Positions 45,386 through 55,763 of a stretch of DNA of 64,000 nt are shown piece after piece (the first letter of the stretch is position 1; the number at the start of each line of letters is the position of its first letter). The stretch comes from Prochlorococcus sp. AG-418-F08 (GTDB taxonomy: Bacteria > Cyanobacteriota > Cyanobacteriia > PCC-6307 > Cyanobiaceae), in NCBI GenBank assembly GCA_003214295.1, contig QCLV01000003.1, positions 1-64,000 on the forward strand. The letters are read 5' to 3'. Under the pieces are notes generated by a model that ran no database searches, was not told the DNA's origin, and was given only the letters and a program-made list of their open reading frames with translations. The position numbers and the translations under genes were made by a program.

Positions 45386-45646
45386 ATTTTTCATTTTTAC
45401 TAACTTTAGAAAATACTTCAAGATATGTAATTCACTCTCTGAGAGTTTCATAAATTCTGTTAGGGCATCATAATTTTTTTCATCAATTTTTTTTGACAAT
45501 TGAATAAAACTATCATGGTTTTCATTAACAAAGCGCTCAGCAATCTGAGACGGAGTTAAACCCTGTTCAATTAATTCACCTGGAGCATTTTTCTCCCACT
45601 TTTCATAAAACCAAGAGAACCAATATTTTGCAGTATTATCTTCCAT
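45380..45646 (-). CDS. Small conserved hypothetical, paralog of the ORF at 56227-56574
   Basis: Shares W..W(x)nG..P..IAE.F...N...DE...AL.EFMKLSESELHILK. Confidence 0.65.
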   Translation of the reverse strand: MEDNTAKYWFSWFYEKWEKNAPGELIEQGLTPSQIAERFVNENHDSFIQLSKKIDEKNYDALTEFMKLSESELHILKYFLKLVKMKNL

Positions 45647-45746
45647 TAATTAACTTTTCTTGGGCGAATACTATAAATACTGAAGAAAAATCTCATGATT
45701 GAATTACCCTTTAAACACAATTAATATAAATGCAATTATAAATTTA

Positions 45747-47177
45747 ATGATAGATAATCATTTAAGTAAAAGAAATATTAATCTTGTAATTGGATTAGGT
45801 AAATCTGGATTTTGGGCTGCCAAGTATTTGAAAAGCATCAATAAGAGAGTAATTGTTTGGGAAAGTAAAGATGGGATAGAATTCTTAGAAAGAAAATCAG
45901 CATTAGAAGAGCTTAATATCATAGTTTCTCTAAATAAAAAATTTGTATTTGAAGAAATTCAACCTTTTTTGAAAGAGATCGAATCTGTTGTTGTAAGTCC
46001 ATCAATACCTTATGACCATATAACTGTTATTGAATTAAAAAAAAAGGGAATTAAAGTAATTGGAGAAATTAATGTTGCATGGGAAATTTTAAAAGACACA
46101 AATTGGATAGGTATTACTGGCACTAATGGCAAGACTACTGTTACTCATCTACTAAGCCATATACTCTGTGATACTGGATTATATGCTCCTTTTGCTGGAA
46201 ATATTGGTACACCTTTATGTAAGTATGCTCACTCCAAAAAACATGAAAAAATTGATTGGGTTGTAGCTGAATTAAGCAGTTATCAAATAGAAATATCTCC
46301 AGAAGTAAAACCTAATATTGGGATATGGACAACCTTCACAGAAGATCATCTTGAAAGACATAAAACACTTGAAAACTATTTCAACATAAAAAAAAGCTTG
46401 TTAGAAAAATCTGATTTTAGAATTTATAATTATGACGATAAAAACCTAAGAAATCACTACAGTTCACTATCAAGAGGGGTTTGGATAACAACTAGTTTTG
46501 ATCAATCAAATTTTATTCATTGCGATTATTGGATAGATGAACAAGCGTACATTGTTGAGAGAGGGAAGAAATTATTCAAACTTGAACATTTTTCTTTAAA
46601 AGGAATGCATAATCTTCAAAATCTTTTATTGGTAATTGCAGCAGCAAGAAAAGTTGGATTATCTGGTAAGAAGATTAAAGATTCTTTATCTAATTACAAA
46701 CAATTACCCCATAGGATGGAAACAATTTATAAAAATAATGATCTGGAAATCATTAATGATAGTAAAGCTACAAATTTTGACTCATCTATTGCGGGAATAA
46801 GTTCAATTGAAGGTCAAATAATAATAATTGCTGGGGGTAGATTAAAAGGCAATGAATATAGTGAGTGGATAAAAGTTTTAAAGAAAAAAGTTAAATGTGT
46901 TTTCCTTTTTGGAGAAAGCTCAAAAGTCCTAAAAATGGCGCTTATTAATGAAGGATTTAAAAAAAATATTTTTGAATTTTCAGATCTAAAAGAGCTTATA
47001 AATTTTGTTTTCCATTATTTACAAAGTAATAGGGTTGGAACATTATTATTCTCACCTTCATGCTCTAGTTTTGATCAATTTAAAAATTATGAAGAGCGTG
47101 GAGATTATTTCAAGAAACTAATAAGTGAAAAATTATTGGTCAATAAATCCATTTTTTGTTCAAGTATCATTTCGTAA
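45747..47177 (+). CDS. murD: UDP-N-acetylmuramoylalanine-D-glutamate ligase
   Basis: [46 protein letters not shown]; internal ATG chosen. Confidence 0.95.
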   Translation: MIDNHLSKRNINLVIGLGKSGFWAAKYLKSINKRVIVWESKDGIEFLERKSALEELNIIVSLNKKFVFEEIQPFLKEIESVVVSPSIPYDHITVIELKKKGIKVIGEINVAWEILKDTNWIGITGTNGKTTVTHLLSHILCDTGLYAPFAGNIGTPLCKYAHSKKHEKIDWVVAELSSYQIEISPEVKPNIGIWTTFTEDHLERHKTLENYFNIKKSLLEKSDFRIYNYDDKNLRNHYSSLSRGVWITTSFDQSNFIHCDYWIDEQAYIVERGKKLFKLEHFSLKGMHNLQNLLLVIAAARKVGLSGKKIKDSLSNYKQLPHRMETIYKNNDLEIINDSKATNFDSSIAGISSIEGQIIIIAGGRLKGNEYSEWIKVLKKKVKCVFLFGESSKVLKMALINEGFKKNIFEFSDLKELINFVFHYLQSNRVGTLLFSPSCSSFDQFKNYEERGDYFKKLISEKLLVNKSIFCSSIIS

Positions 47178-47263
47178 TTTTCAGGTCGGTCATCACAACC
47201 GTTTACCCTCTAGCAAATATTCACTTAATTAGTTAGATTTTGTCTATAAATAATCCACTAGCA

Positions 47264-47578
47264 ATGAGTGAATCTAACAATTTACCTCAAGCAATAAGTC
47301 ATAAAAAATTAAGTTACTTGATGCTTAAGGCACAAAAGGATTCTCATTTTTCTGATGAATTAGCAGAAATAGAAAGCCCAGAAAAAAGAGAATTTGAAGA
47401 GTTAATCAACAATTGGGAAGCTTCAACTAAGAAAGTAGTTAATGAGTTATCAAAAAGAAAAGAGAATTTACTAAAAGATAAATCACCAAATTCATTAATT
47501 GCACTTGGTGCTATGGAAGTTCACCTTAACATGGCTTTGCAAGCCTTAAATGCATTTAATAAAGGAGTTGATGGTTAA
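47264..47578 (+). CDS. Conserved hypothetical protein
   Basis: About 104-aa helical ORF from the internal ATG MSESNNL. Confidence 0.65.
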   Translation: MSESNNLPQAISHKKLSYLMLKAQKDSHFSDELAEIESPEKREFEELINNWEASTKKVVNELSKRKENLLKDKSPNSLIALGAMEVHLNMALQALNAFNKGVDG

Positions 47579-47591
47579 AATAACAGATTAA

Positions 47592-48323
47592 TTATAAGGA
47601 AGGCATCGAAAATAAGAGAAAATCTAAATTTTTTTCAGTGTCTATAGAAACATCATCATAATAATTAACTTCAAAACCCAACCCATCTCCAGATTCGAGA
47701 AATATATTTGAATTAGAGTCTTTACTTTTTAATAAAAGATTACCTTCTATTATCTGTATCCAATTATATTTATCGATTTTTAATGGCAATTTTTTTTCTT
47801 TAATTGGCTTATATTTACAACGCCATAAAGAGATACTTTGATTTAGAAAAAGCTTATTATTTTTACCGTCTTTGTAATTAAAAATAAGATTGTCCCACAA
47901 CTTTTCATTTAATGAAATTTGATCATATCGAGGTTTGATATTTTCTTTTTGAGGGTATATCCAAATCTGGAACAACTTACAGTTCTCATTTTCTTCATTC
48001 TTCTCGCTATGAGAGATCCCAGTACCTGCAGACATAACTTGTACTTCATCTTTGTGAATTTTTCCAAGATTGTTTAAAGAGTCTCTATGAGTTATTGCTC
48101 CTTTTGTTACGACAGTAATTATTTCCATATTTTCATGAGAGTGTGTATTAAATCCTGCATTAGGAGAAATAATATCTTCGTTTATAACTCTAATTTTCCC
48201 AAAATTATCCCATTTTGGATCTCTATGCTCTGCGAAAGAAAATGAATGCATCGAATTTAGCCATTCTCTAGTCGATCTAAATCTTTCGTGCGATTTCCTT
48301 ATTTTAATTATCTTCAAAGACAT
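47592..48323 (-). CDS. Pirin family protein
   Basis: FSFAEHRDPKWDNFGKIRVINED, GFNTHSHENMEIITVVTKGAITHRDS, MSAGTGISHSE. Confidence 0.93.
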   Translation of the reverse strand: MSLKIIKIRKSHERFRSTREWLNSMHSFSFAEHRDPKWDNFGKIRVINEDIISPNAGFNTHSHENMEIITVVTKGAITHRDSLNNLGKIHKDEVQVMSAGTGISHSEKNEENENCKLFQIWIYPQKENIKPRYDQISLNEKLWDNLIFNYKDGKNNKLFLNQSISLWRCKYKPIKEKKLPLKIDKYNWIQIIEGNLLLKSKDSNSNIFLESGDGLGFEVNYYDDVSIDTEKNLDFLLFSMPSL

Positions 48324-48409
48324 AAATACTAAGAAATAAATATGGTGTATTTGGGTAAATTAGATATTTTTGAAAATTATTATTTATAAATAAGTGGGTT
48401 TACTTTTAT

Positions 48410-48538
48410 TTATTTGTTGATTTTACTTTGTGCTTTATTTGCTTTATTTATTATTTTTTTTGCTTCTTCTCTTGTAGAACATTTTTCTGCCTCAACATTC
48501 AAGTTTTTTAGTTTATTTAATTGCTTTGAAATTTTCAT
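48410..48538 (-). CDS. Small basic hypothetical protein (42 aa)
   Basis: MKISKQLNKLKNLNVEAEKCSTREEAKKIINKANKAQSKINK. Confidence 0.4.
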   Translation of the reverse strand: MKISKQLNKLKNLNVEAEKCSTREEAKKIINKANKAQSKINK

Positions 48539-48616
48539 ATTAGGTTAACTTAACAAATAGAAATTAACACATATTTAATGGAATAGCTAAAAATACTGGT
48601 TTGCATTTGAGCCTTA

Positions 48617-49156
48617 CTACCTAAAATAAGATTGGAGGATGGAATAATCAGAACAATATAGAGGGTGTATTGGATTATCTTTGATTGTTTTCTTAATTAA
48701 AAGCGGTCCAAGAGGATTATCAAAATTATTTTTCCTTATTGAGTTATATTGCATTATTTTTTTTGATATTCTTTTATTTCTATTTAGAAATTTACCTTTG
48801 TTACCCCAACCTAACCATAAATCACAATTTTCACTTTCAGACCAGTGTTTTAAGTTTTTATAAATATGATTATTGTTTAGATAGCCCACAGGGTTTTTAT
48901 GTTTAAAAAGTTTTTCTGGTTTGCTTGAAATAAGAGCAAATAGATTGATTAATTTTACTTTGCCGTAATTATTGTTTTTCGAAATTTTGATTATCTTTTT
49001 TGTTGTGTTGTCCAAGAAAACTTCGTCCGATAAGGAGGGATTTAAACCAATAAAAATAATTTCCTTTGCAGATTTAGAAATCTTATAACTTAAACTCCAT
49101 CTATATAGTTTATTTGCGCTTATTAAACAATTTCTTTCTAGAAATAAATTATTCAA
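48617..49156 (-). CDS. DUF1643-like protein
   Basis: RWSLSYKISKSAKEIIFIGLNPSLSDEVFLDNTTKKIIKISKNNNYGKVKLINLFALISSKP. Confidence 0.8.
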   Translation of the reverse strand: MNNLFLERNCLISANKLYRWSLSYKISKSAKEIIFIGLNPSLSDEVFLDNTTKKIIKISKNNNYGKVKLINLFALISSKPEKLFKHKNPVGYLNNNHIYKNLKHWSESENCDLWLGWGNKGKFLNRNKRISKKIMQYNSIRKNNFDNPLGPLLIKKTIKDNPIHPLYCSDYSILQSYFR

Positions 49157-49638
49157 CCTAAACCTACACCTCTAGCCATGAGAGTGGCAAAAAAAGGTAT
49201 TGTTGCAAAGCCCACTAATTCAGTAGTAATGATTAGTCTGAACCTCTTGACTAGATTCTCAGATATTTCAGGTAATTTATTCTTACTTAATGGAATGGCC
49301 CATAAGATATAGGTTGCTGTTGGGTATAAAGAAAGTAATCCCACAAGAATATAGAGAGAAACCTTTATCCAAAACACAGGATTACCTGTATAAAAATCCC
49401 CTCCTTGACCAAAATACTTAACACGCAAAATCCCAGTAACTAATATCGCAACTCCTGCTAAACCATAAACCACATCTGCAATTATCATTGAGATCGTCTC
49501 ATTTCTATTAAGACCTACTTTGAGAGTCAATCTTTCAAACAAAAGAGAACCGAAACACAATATTATTCCTAAATAATGAACATATGCTACTAATGCACTT
49601 TTAGCAATTTCACCTGTCAATAAAGTTCCTAATAACAT
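49153..49638 (-). CDS. DUF2214-like membrane protein
   Basis: Four-TM ORF: YVHYLGIILCFGSLLFERLTLK...DVVYGLAGVAILVTGILRVKYFGQG. Confidence 0.78.
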   Translation of the reverse strand: MLLGTLLTGEIAKSALVAYVHYLGIILCFGSLLFERLTLKVGLNRNETISMIIADVVYGLAGVAILVTGILRVKYFGQGGDFYTGNPVFWIKVSLYILVGLLSLYPTATYILWAIPLSKNKLPEISENLVKRFRLIITTELVGFATIPFFATLMARGVGLG

Positions 49639-49726
49639 TTTCTAGTCAAAATTTATACAATACTAACCACCAAATAAAGAATTTGTTTAGAAAATCAATT
49701 AAACAATAAAAAGCCAGGTATTGAAT

Positions 49727-50476
49727 TTAGGACTCTAAAAACCTTTTTTGACCATCTTCAAAGAAATCCTTTTTATTCCATACTTCGATTACATCTGGGA
49801 AATGTTTTTCCATACAATTATCACAAACCCCATGGCTGAATCTAATATCACTAATTTTCGAAAGATATTTTTCTAAATGCATCCAATCTCCCTCCTTATT
49901 TTTCACTTCTCTACAATATGAACATACAGATAAAATCCCTTCCTGTTTATGCAAATTAGATAAAGCATCTAGCAAATTTAATGACTTTTTTCTAAGCTCT
50001 AAAAATGAAACTATTTGCTTGGATAATAATTCCATAATATTAAATTGTTGTGTAGTTAGATTTCCTGGCTTTCTGTCTATTACACAAAGAGTTCCAAGCT
50101 TATTACCATCACTATTTCTAAGGGGAAAACCTGCATAAAAACGAATCTTTGGATCTCCAGTTACCAATGGATTATTTATAAATCTTTCATCTTGGAAAGC
50201 ATCATGAATAATTAATGGACTATTTTCTTTTATTGCATGTGTACAAAAAGACCAATCTCTTCTAGTTTCTGATATTTGAAGTCCTATTTTGGATTTAAAC
50301 CATTGTTTATCTTTGTCTACCAAAGTCATCAAAGAAATAGGCACATTACAGGTTGTAGCAGCAATTTTTGTAATATCGTCATAACATGATTCTGGCTTGG
50401 TTCCCAAAATCCTATATTCTGCTAAAGCTTTTAATCTTCTTTCCTCTTCTTCTTTTTTTGATACAAGATTCTGCAT
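49727..50476 (-). CDS. GAF-domain protein
   Basis: ITKIAATTCNVPISLMTLVDKDKQWFKSKIGL...FCTHAI..FYAGFPLRNSDGNKLGTLCVIDRKPG; C-terminal CSYCREVKN and CDNC Cys pairs. Confidence 0.87.
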   Translation of the reverse strand: MQNLVSKKEEEERRLKALAEYRILGTKPESCYDDITKIAATTCNVPISLMTLVDKDKQWFKSKIGLQISETRRDWSFCTHAIKENSPLIIHDAFQDERFINNPLVTGDPKIRFYAGFPLRNSDGNKLGTLCVIDRKPGNLTTQQFNIMELLSKQIVSFLELRKKSLNLLDALSNLHKQEGILSVCSYCREVKNKEGDWMHLEKYLSKISDIRFSHGVCDNCMEKHFPDVIEVWNKKDFFEDGQKRFLES

Positions 50477-50595
50477 TAATCTTCACCAATAATTAAAACT
50501 TTAAAATTAAAGTTTCTACAAAAAACTTTTTCCGTCTAATACTTAATAAAAAAAAGATAAACTTATTGAATTGTTACTTACTGATTTATTACTTA

Positions 50596-51840
50596 TTAAT
50601 TTATTATTGATTGATTTAACTTTGAGACTGCCATCCCAGCGATCCATCCACTTGTCCAACAATGTTGAAAATTAAATCCACCAGTGATCCCATCAACATC
50701 CAAAACTTCTCCAGAAAAAAATAAACCTGGACAAATTAAGCTCTCCATACTTTTAAAATTAACCTCATTAATTTTTACGCCTCCGGAAGTAACAAATTCC
50801 TCTCCAAATGGACCTTTGCCCGAAATTATATATTTATCCCTCATTAGAGTATTTATCATTTTCTCTCTTTCATCCGCCAGTAAATCAGCCCACTTTTTCT
50901 CTTTATCAATACTTATTTTCTTTAATAAAAAAATCCATAATCTTTTTGTTAATAGTGGAACAGGTCTACTATTAATAAGATTCACCTTGCCTTTATTTAA
51001 TCTTAAATAATTAATTTTTTCTTTTAACTCCTCATAACTTAAAGAAGACCATTTAATGATTAAATTAAATTTATATTTTTGGCTATAAAGTTCCCTTGCT
51101 GCAATTGATGAAAGTTTTAGTACTGCTGGCCCACTAAACCCCCAATGCGTTATTAGTAAATCGCCTCTATTTTGAAAAGTCTTAGTGTTTAATTTAATTT
51201 CTATATCTATGCCCCTTATCGATACCCCACTACATTCATCCAAATTTGGTTCTTTTGTAGAAAAAGTAAAAAGCGATGGTACAGGTTTAACAATGGTGTG
51301 TCCAAGATTTTGAGCTAATTTATATCCGCTTGGATTGCCTCCAGTTGAAAGAATAATATTTTTTGCAATTACCTTTGCTTTTTTAAGACTAAAAATATTG
51401 AATATATTATCTGGAGTTTTTGAAATTTCTTTTACAAAAAATTTTGTTAGTATCTCTACGTTTTTTGATAAAGCACTTTTTCTCAAACAATCAATAACAT
51501 CTGAAGAAGAATTAGAAACTGGGAATACTCTTAGATCTTCCTCAATTTTTAATTTTAACCCTTTTTTCTCAAACCAATCGTATACATCTCCAGCAGCAAA
51601 ACGATTAAATGATTCCAAGAGCTGAATTCCACCTCTTGGGTAATTCTCAATTAGTTCATTCGGTATCCATGTCGCATTAGTGACGTTACATCTCCCTCCT
51701 CCACTAATCCTTACTTTCTCCATAAGTTTTGACGTTCCTTCAAGAATTATTATCCTTTTTACTCCATTTTCAGCAGCAGTTATTGCTGTCATAAAACCGG
51801 CTGCACCGCCTCCAACAACTGCTAAATCAAAAGGTTCCAA
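50596..51840 (-). CDS. HI0933/YhiN-family FAD-dependent oxidoreductase
   Basis: AVVGGGAAGFMTAITAAENG, RISGGGRCNVTNA, GEVLDVDGITGGFNFQHCWTSGWIAG. Confidence 0.93.
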   Translation of the reverse strand: MEPFDLAVVGGGAAGFMTAITAAENGVKRIIILEGTSKLMEKVRISGGGRCNVTNATWIPNELIENYPRGGIQLLESFNRFAAGDVYDWFEKKGLKLKIEEDLRVFPVSNSSSDVIDCLRKSALSKNVEILTKFFVKEISKTPDNIFNIFSLKKAKVIAKNIILSTGGNPSGYKLAQNLGHTIVKPVPSLFTFSTKEPNLDECSGVSIRGIDIEIKLNTKTFQNRGDLLITHWGFSGPAVLKLSSIAARELYSQKYKFNLIIKWSSLSYEELKEKINYLRLNKGKVNLINSRPVPLLTKRLWIFLLKKISIDKEKKWADLLADEREKMINTLMRDKYIISGKGPFGEEFVTSGGVKINEVNFKSMESLICPGLFFSGEVLDVDGITGGFNFQHCWTSGWIAGMAVSKLNQSIIN

Positions 51841-52026
51841 AAACTTATTATTTAATATGCTTCAATCTGATAATAGCAGGGAGTTATAAAGAAAAATTAC
51901 TCTAAAAACCATAAAAAAATAAATATAAAACTTTAAAAATATATAATAAATAGCTGCAATTCACTAATTTTTAAATTTCTAAAAGAAATTAACGCAGTCG
52001 TTATTTTTATGCTTTAACTTTATTAA

Positions 52027-52263
52027 ATGAGTCTAATATTTTCTTACGTTAAATATTCTGAGGCCAGTTTTCCTATGACTGGTCAATATACTGCTCTTCT
52101 TTTAACAACTTCTGTTATTTGGGTTCTACTTTGGTTTGGATATAGACAAAATAAGATTAATGATGAGATTAAGAAAAAAGAAAAAGAAGAAAGAATTAAT
52201 GCGAAAGTTCAAAGAAGAAAGAAGTTAGAGAGTTTGTACCCTACTAATAAAAAAACTGTTTAA
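52027..52263 (+). CDS. Small single-TM protein with charged C-terminal tail
   Basis: 78-aa ORF; TM then KKKEKEERINAKVQRRKKLESLYP. Confidence 0.6.
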   Translation: MSLIFSYVKYSEASFPMTGQYTALLLTTSVIWVLLWFGYRQNKINDEIKKKEKEERINAKVQRRKKLESLYPTNKKTV

Positions 52264-52281
52264 AATAACTAATTTAGAAAC

Positions 52282-52380
52282 ATGAAAAAAAATAATTTCA
52301 AATCACTAATTCAGTACTTACCGGGAATTTTGATTCTTATTTATGTATTCTTTTTAGCGTTTACTCAATTTATAAAATAA
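52282..52380 (+). CDS. Very small membrane protein (32 aa)
   Basis: MKKNNFKSLIQYLPGILILIYVFFLAFTQFIK. Confidence 0.4.
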   Translation: MKKNNFKSLIQYLPGILILIYVFFLAFTQFIK

Positions 52381-52401
52381 AATTTTTAAAAATTATTCGT
52401 T

Positions 52402-53274
52402 TTGATTGGAATCCTTTCTGCTTTTGGAGCTGCTACATCTTGGACATATGCGTGCTTTATTTGGCGCGCGCAAACTCAAAAATATAAATCAATAGATATT
52501 AATTTAATAAAAAATATAATAGCTTTTTTAATTTTTATACCTGCTTTTATCAATCTAAGTTCTACAACTGCATTAAAAAACATATTTATACTACTAATTA
52601 GTGGAATAATAGGCATTGGTTTAGGTGATACTTTCTATTTAAAGTCACTTCAAACAATTGGCACAAGAAAAACTTTATCTATAGAAACTCTTTCTCCGTT
52701 AATAGCAGCTTTGTCAGGGGAATTTTTTATTAATGAAAATTTAACAACTAAATCATGGGTTGGAATAATTATAGTAACGATTTCGCTATTCATAATTCTC
52801 AGAAAAGGTAACGATTTTAAAGAGGAAAACTCCTCTTTCTCAGAAAAAAATAACTTTAAGATTTTTGCTTTTCCTTTTTTATCAGTTTTATGTGCTGTTC
52901 TCGGAGGTCTTTTATCAAGGATGGTTTTCCTTCAAAGCAATTTATCTCCTTTCCTTACAACTGAAATAAGATTATTAGGTGCAATAATTTTTTTGATTAG
53001 TCTAAAAGGATTTAAGATTAATTTTTTCTTAAAAAACATCGACAAAAAACAACAAAAAAGATTTCTTATTTCAATACTTCTTGGAACAAATATAGGCATA
53101 TTTCTACAACAAGTTGTTTTTAAAACCCTTCCCATAGCAGTAGGATGGGCCTTATTAAGCACATCTCCAGTAATTTCTTTATTTTTTGCTAAGAATGAGG
53201 AAAGAGAAATTACCAAAAAAATAATATTTTTTACTTGTTTTTTATTTTTTGGCTTGACATTAATTATTCTTTAA
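52402..53274 (+). CDS. EamA/DMT-family transporter
   Basis: About 10 TM; GLGDTFYLKSLQTIGTRKTLSIETLSPLIAALSGEFFINENLT. Confidence 0.85.
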   Translation: MIGILSAFGAATSWTYACFIWRAQTQKYKSIDINLIKNIIAFLIFIPAFINLSSTTALKNIFILLISGIIGIGLGDTFYLKSLQTIGTRKTLSIETLSPLIAALSGEFFINENLTTKSWVGIIIVTISLFIILRKGNDFKEENSSFSEKNNFKIFAFPFLSVLCAVLGGLLSRMVFLQSNLSPFLTTEIRLLGAIIFLISLKGFKINFFLKNIDKKQQKRFLISILLGTNIGIFLQQVVFKTLPIAVGWALLSTSPVISLFFAKNEEREITKKIIFFTCFLFFGLTLIIL

Positions 53275-53351
53275 TCTCTGAGTAAATGTAAAAAATACTC
53301 ATGTTAATAAAAATGAAATTAAATAAAATTACCCTATAGACTCTCAAAATA

Positions 53352-53474
53352 ATGAAAACATTAAAGAAAAAAAGACTAGGAACATTGGAAGTATATGTTA
53401 TTTTTTTAAGCTGCATTTATGCAGGCTTTATAGGTTATAAATCTCTATTAAATTTTTTATTTACTTGGAATTAA
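53352..53474 (+). CDS. Very small membrane protein (40 aa)
   Basis: MKTLKKKRLGTLEVYVIFLSCIYAGFIGYKSLLNFLFTWN. Confidence 0.45.
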   Translation: MKTLKKKRLGTLEVYVIFLSCIYAGFIGYKSLLNFLFTWN

Positions 53475-53605
53475 TTAATTCTTTCTAATGATTTAATCAA
53501 CTTACCTCCATCTTGGTCATCATCATCATTTGAAGCAAAAAATAAAAAAAATATTCCTAGAGAAGCTATAGATAGCGAAATTGATAATACTGAAAGCTCA
53601 TCCAT
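53471..53605 (-). CDS. Small single-TM protein with DDDDQDGG tail (44 aa)
   Basis: MDELSVLSISLSIASLGIFFLFFASNDDDDQDGGKLIKSLERIN; tail motif shared with the ORF at 54742. Confidence 0.55.
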   Translation of the reverse strand: MDELSVLSISLSIASLGIFFLFFASNDDDDQDGGKLIKSLERIN

Positions 53606-53722
53606 AAATTAAAATTTTATTTATAATAAACGAAAAAAAATAAAAGACAGTAAAGAAATACACATTCTCGAAAATAAATATTTCTTTTATTCGTAAAATG
53701 AAAAACACATCCGAATTATTTC

Positions 53723-53998
53723 GTGAAAGTTCTAATATCTTCACCCTGTAATGCAAGCGTAATAATTCAGTATGGAATAAAAAGTTGGCCTATTTGGGAA
53801 TGTGAGCCAAGCAAATTTCAATGGAATTACGATGTTAAGGAAATTTGCTTAATTATTGAAGGTCAAGCGAAAATAAGTACCCAAAACGGTGACATTTACG
53901 TCATTAAAGCTGGAGATCTAGTTGAGTTTCCTGCTGGACTTAACTGCGAATGGGAAGTAACCAAAAGTATTAAAAAACATTATCGATTGGGTAGCTAA
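53723..53998 (+). CDS. Cupin-domain protein (DUF861-like)
   Basis: PSKFQWNYDVKEICLIIEGQAKISTQNGDIYVIKAGDLVEFPAGLNCEWEV. Confidence 0.82.
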   Translation: MKVLISSPCNASVIIQYGIKSWPIWECEPSKFQWNYDVKEICLIIEGQAKISTQNGDIYVIKAGDLVEFPAGLNCEWEVTKSIKKHYRLGS

Positions 53999-54089
53999 AT
54001 TTAAGAAAAAAGATTTTTTCTTCTTTACTGTTAAGTCAATGTAGATAAAATATGTTTAATAAATAATTTTCAAGAAAGGAACTAATATT

Positions 54090-54260
54090 ATGTCTTTTAC
54101 TGATCAAGAATATTTTGAGGTTATTGAAAAAAACGAAATAGTAAAAAAGGCATTTGAAAATATTAAGCAAATTTGCATTGATTTACAAAAACAAACAAAT
54201 TGTCCTGAAGAGGATTTAAAAGATTTTCTTGAATTTATTTCTAAACAATGGAATAAGTAA
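54090..54260 (+). CDS. Small hypothetical protein (56 aa)
   Basis: MSFTDQEYFEVIEKNEIVKKAFENIKQICIDLQKQTNCPEEDLKDFLEFISKQWNK; preceded by GAAAGGA. Confidence 0.5.
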   Translation: MSFTDQEYFEVIEKNEIVKKAFENIKQICIDLQKQTNCPEEDLKDFLEFISKQWNK

Positions 54261-54324
54261 TAATTAATAAGCCTTTTAAATACTAAATTTAAAATTTCAA
54301 TTTAGTTTTCTGACAGAATAAGTT

Positions 54325-54456
54325 CTAATCTAATTCCTTTTTTGGTTTTGTATTGATACTGGAAGTCCCCTTAGCAGCAGAAACGAAGAAAAAGAAGCCT
54401 ACAATTCCTGATATGCCAAATATCGCAGCCAAAGGATCAAAAGTGAAAGAAAACAT
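54325..54456 (-). CDS. Small membrane protein (43 aa)
   Basis: MFSFTFDPLAAIFGISGIVGFFFFVSAAKGTSSINTKPKKELD (internal ATG). Confidence 0.5.
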   Translation of the reverse strand: MFSFTFDPLAAIFGISGIVGFFFFVSAAKGTSSINTKPKKELD

Positions 54457-54741
54457 AGAATTTATAAAATCAAGATAAATAATAGTTTTTGAATCAAAAT
54501 TGTACAATTATTGTTAAGTATAAAAAATAACAATTGCGCGATTCATTATGTCATTATTAGTTTCTCAGTAGGTTCAAGAAAATTATTATTCAAATTGATT
54601 TTGAAGAATAAAAATATCAATTCATACCAAAGATCTATTCGTGCGAAAAAGAAAAGTTTTTAAAAAATATTTATAGAAATATTGCATAAAACACTACTCA
54701 GAGGATCCACAATTGTTTTTTCTTTAGATTAAGATCAATTT

Positions 54742-54924
54742 ATGACAGAATTTTACACAGCTTCTCCCTCAGTAAGTCCTTTTACAGCAATATTATGGTG
54801 TCTTTATCCAGTAGCTGTACTTGTTATTATTGAATTACTTCTGGGGGGTGGGTTTGATGATGACAATAATGACGATCAAGATGGAGGAATGCTAATACCT
54901 GCTTACTCTAGATCAGACATTTGA
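54742..54924 (+). CDS. Small single-TM protein with DDDNNDDQDGG tail (60 aa)
   Basis: MTEFYTASPSVSPFTAILWCLYPVAVLVIIELLLGGGFDDDNNDDQDGGMLIPAYSRSDI. Confidence 0.6.
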   Translation: MTEFYTASPSVSPFTAILWCLYPVAVLVIIELLLGGGFDDDNNDDQDGGMLIPAYSRSDI

Positions 54925-54971
54925 TTTATTTAAATTTTTTAATTTGAAGACTCCTAAAGAATTTAGTTAAA

Positions 54972-55109
54972 TTGGCCAACAATATTGATACAACTCATAT
55001 TTCTCTAATTACACTTATTGTCCTTATAATTTCCTCTCTAACCTGGCTTGTCTTAAGAACCCTTAAGGAAGGTAGAAAAGCTCTAACAGAAATAAATAAG
55101 GATAGATAG
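54972..55109 (+). CDS. Small membrane protein (45 aa, TTG start)
   Basis: LANNIDTTHISLITLIVLIISSLTWLVLRTLKEGRKALTEINKDR. Confidence 0.35.
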   Translation: MANNIDTTHISLITLIVLIISSLTWLVLRTLKEGRKALTEINKDR

Positions 55110-55359
55110 TAAATATCTCAAAATACATTTAAAACATAGAATTCTCACTAAGTTTATAAAACTTTTAGATTTATAAGTTTACTAACTAAAAATATCTTCC
55201 TAATAAATAAAAATCTTACTTATGAAACTTTGAGAAAATCATAAAATACTTAAATAAATACTAGAATCTAAATTATTACTAAATTTAAAATTACCAAACC
55301 ATTAATATATCTTTTTTTTGCTAAAAGCATTCTCTAAGTAATTACTTTGATAATTAAAC

Positions 55360-55458
55360 ATGCATCTAAATTCTTTACTTTATATTGTTTCTATACTTTT
55401 TTTCATTTACATAATGGCACTTTTTTGGAGAGACTTACCAAATCAAAAGAATAAATAA
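55360..55458 (+). CDS. Very small membrane protein (32 aa)
   Basis: MHLNSLLYIVSILFFIYIMALFWRDLPNQKNK. Confidence 0.35.
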   Translation: MHLNSLLYIVSILFFIYIMALFWRDLPNQKNK

Positions 55459-55532
55459 TTAATATTAATTTTGTTGCCTATAAAAATAAATTGAGTTATT
55501 AATTTAATATTGTCTCTAATTTTTCTAAATAA

Positions 55533-55697
55533 ATGCTGGAAGAGTCTTCAAAAAACCATAATAAAAATACATATGCAGAGACTGCAAATATTGCAAATAA
55601 GGAGATTATTTGCAAAGATGGATTTTGCTCATTACCAAATCAAAAAGAGATCTCAAAACAAGATAAAAACGATATTAATTTATTCGATCCTATTTAA
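55533..55697 (+). CDS. Small protein with KDGFCSLP motif (54 aa)
   Basis: MLEESSKNHNKNTYAETANIANKEIICKDGFCSLPNQ...; more protein-like than the overlapping 90-aa ORF 55510-55782. Confidence 0.45.
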   Translation: MLEESSKNHNKNTYAETANIANKEIICKDGFCSLPNQKEISKQDKNDINLFDPI

Positions 55698-55763
55698 AAA
55701 AGATTTACATTCTTTTAAATTGAAGATTAAATTAATTTTGTTTAATTCTTTGAATTTTAATAA

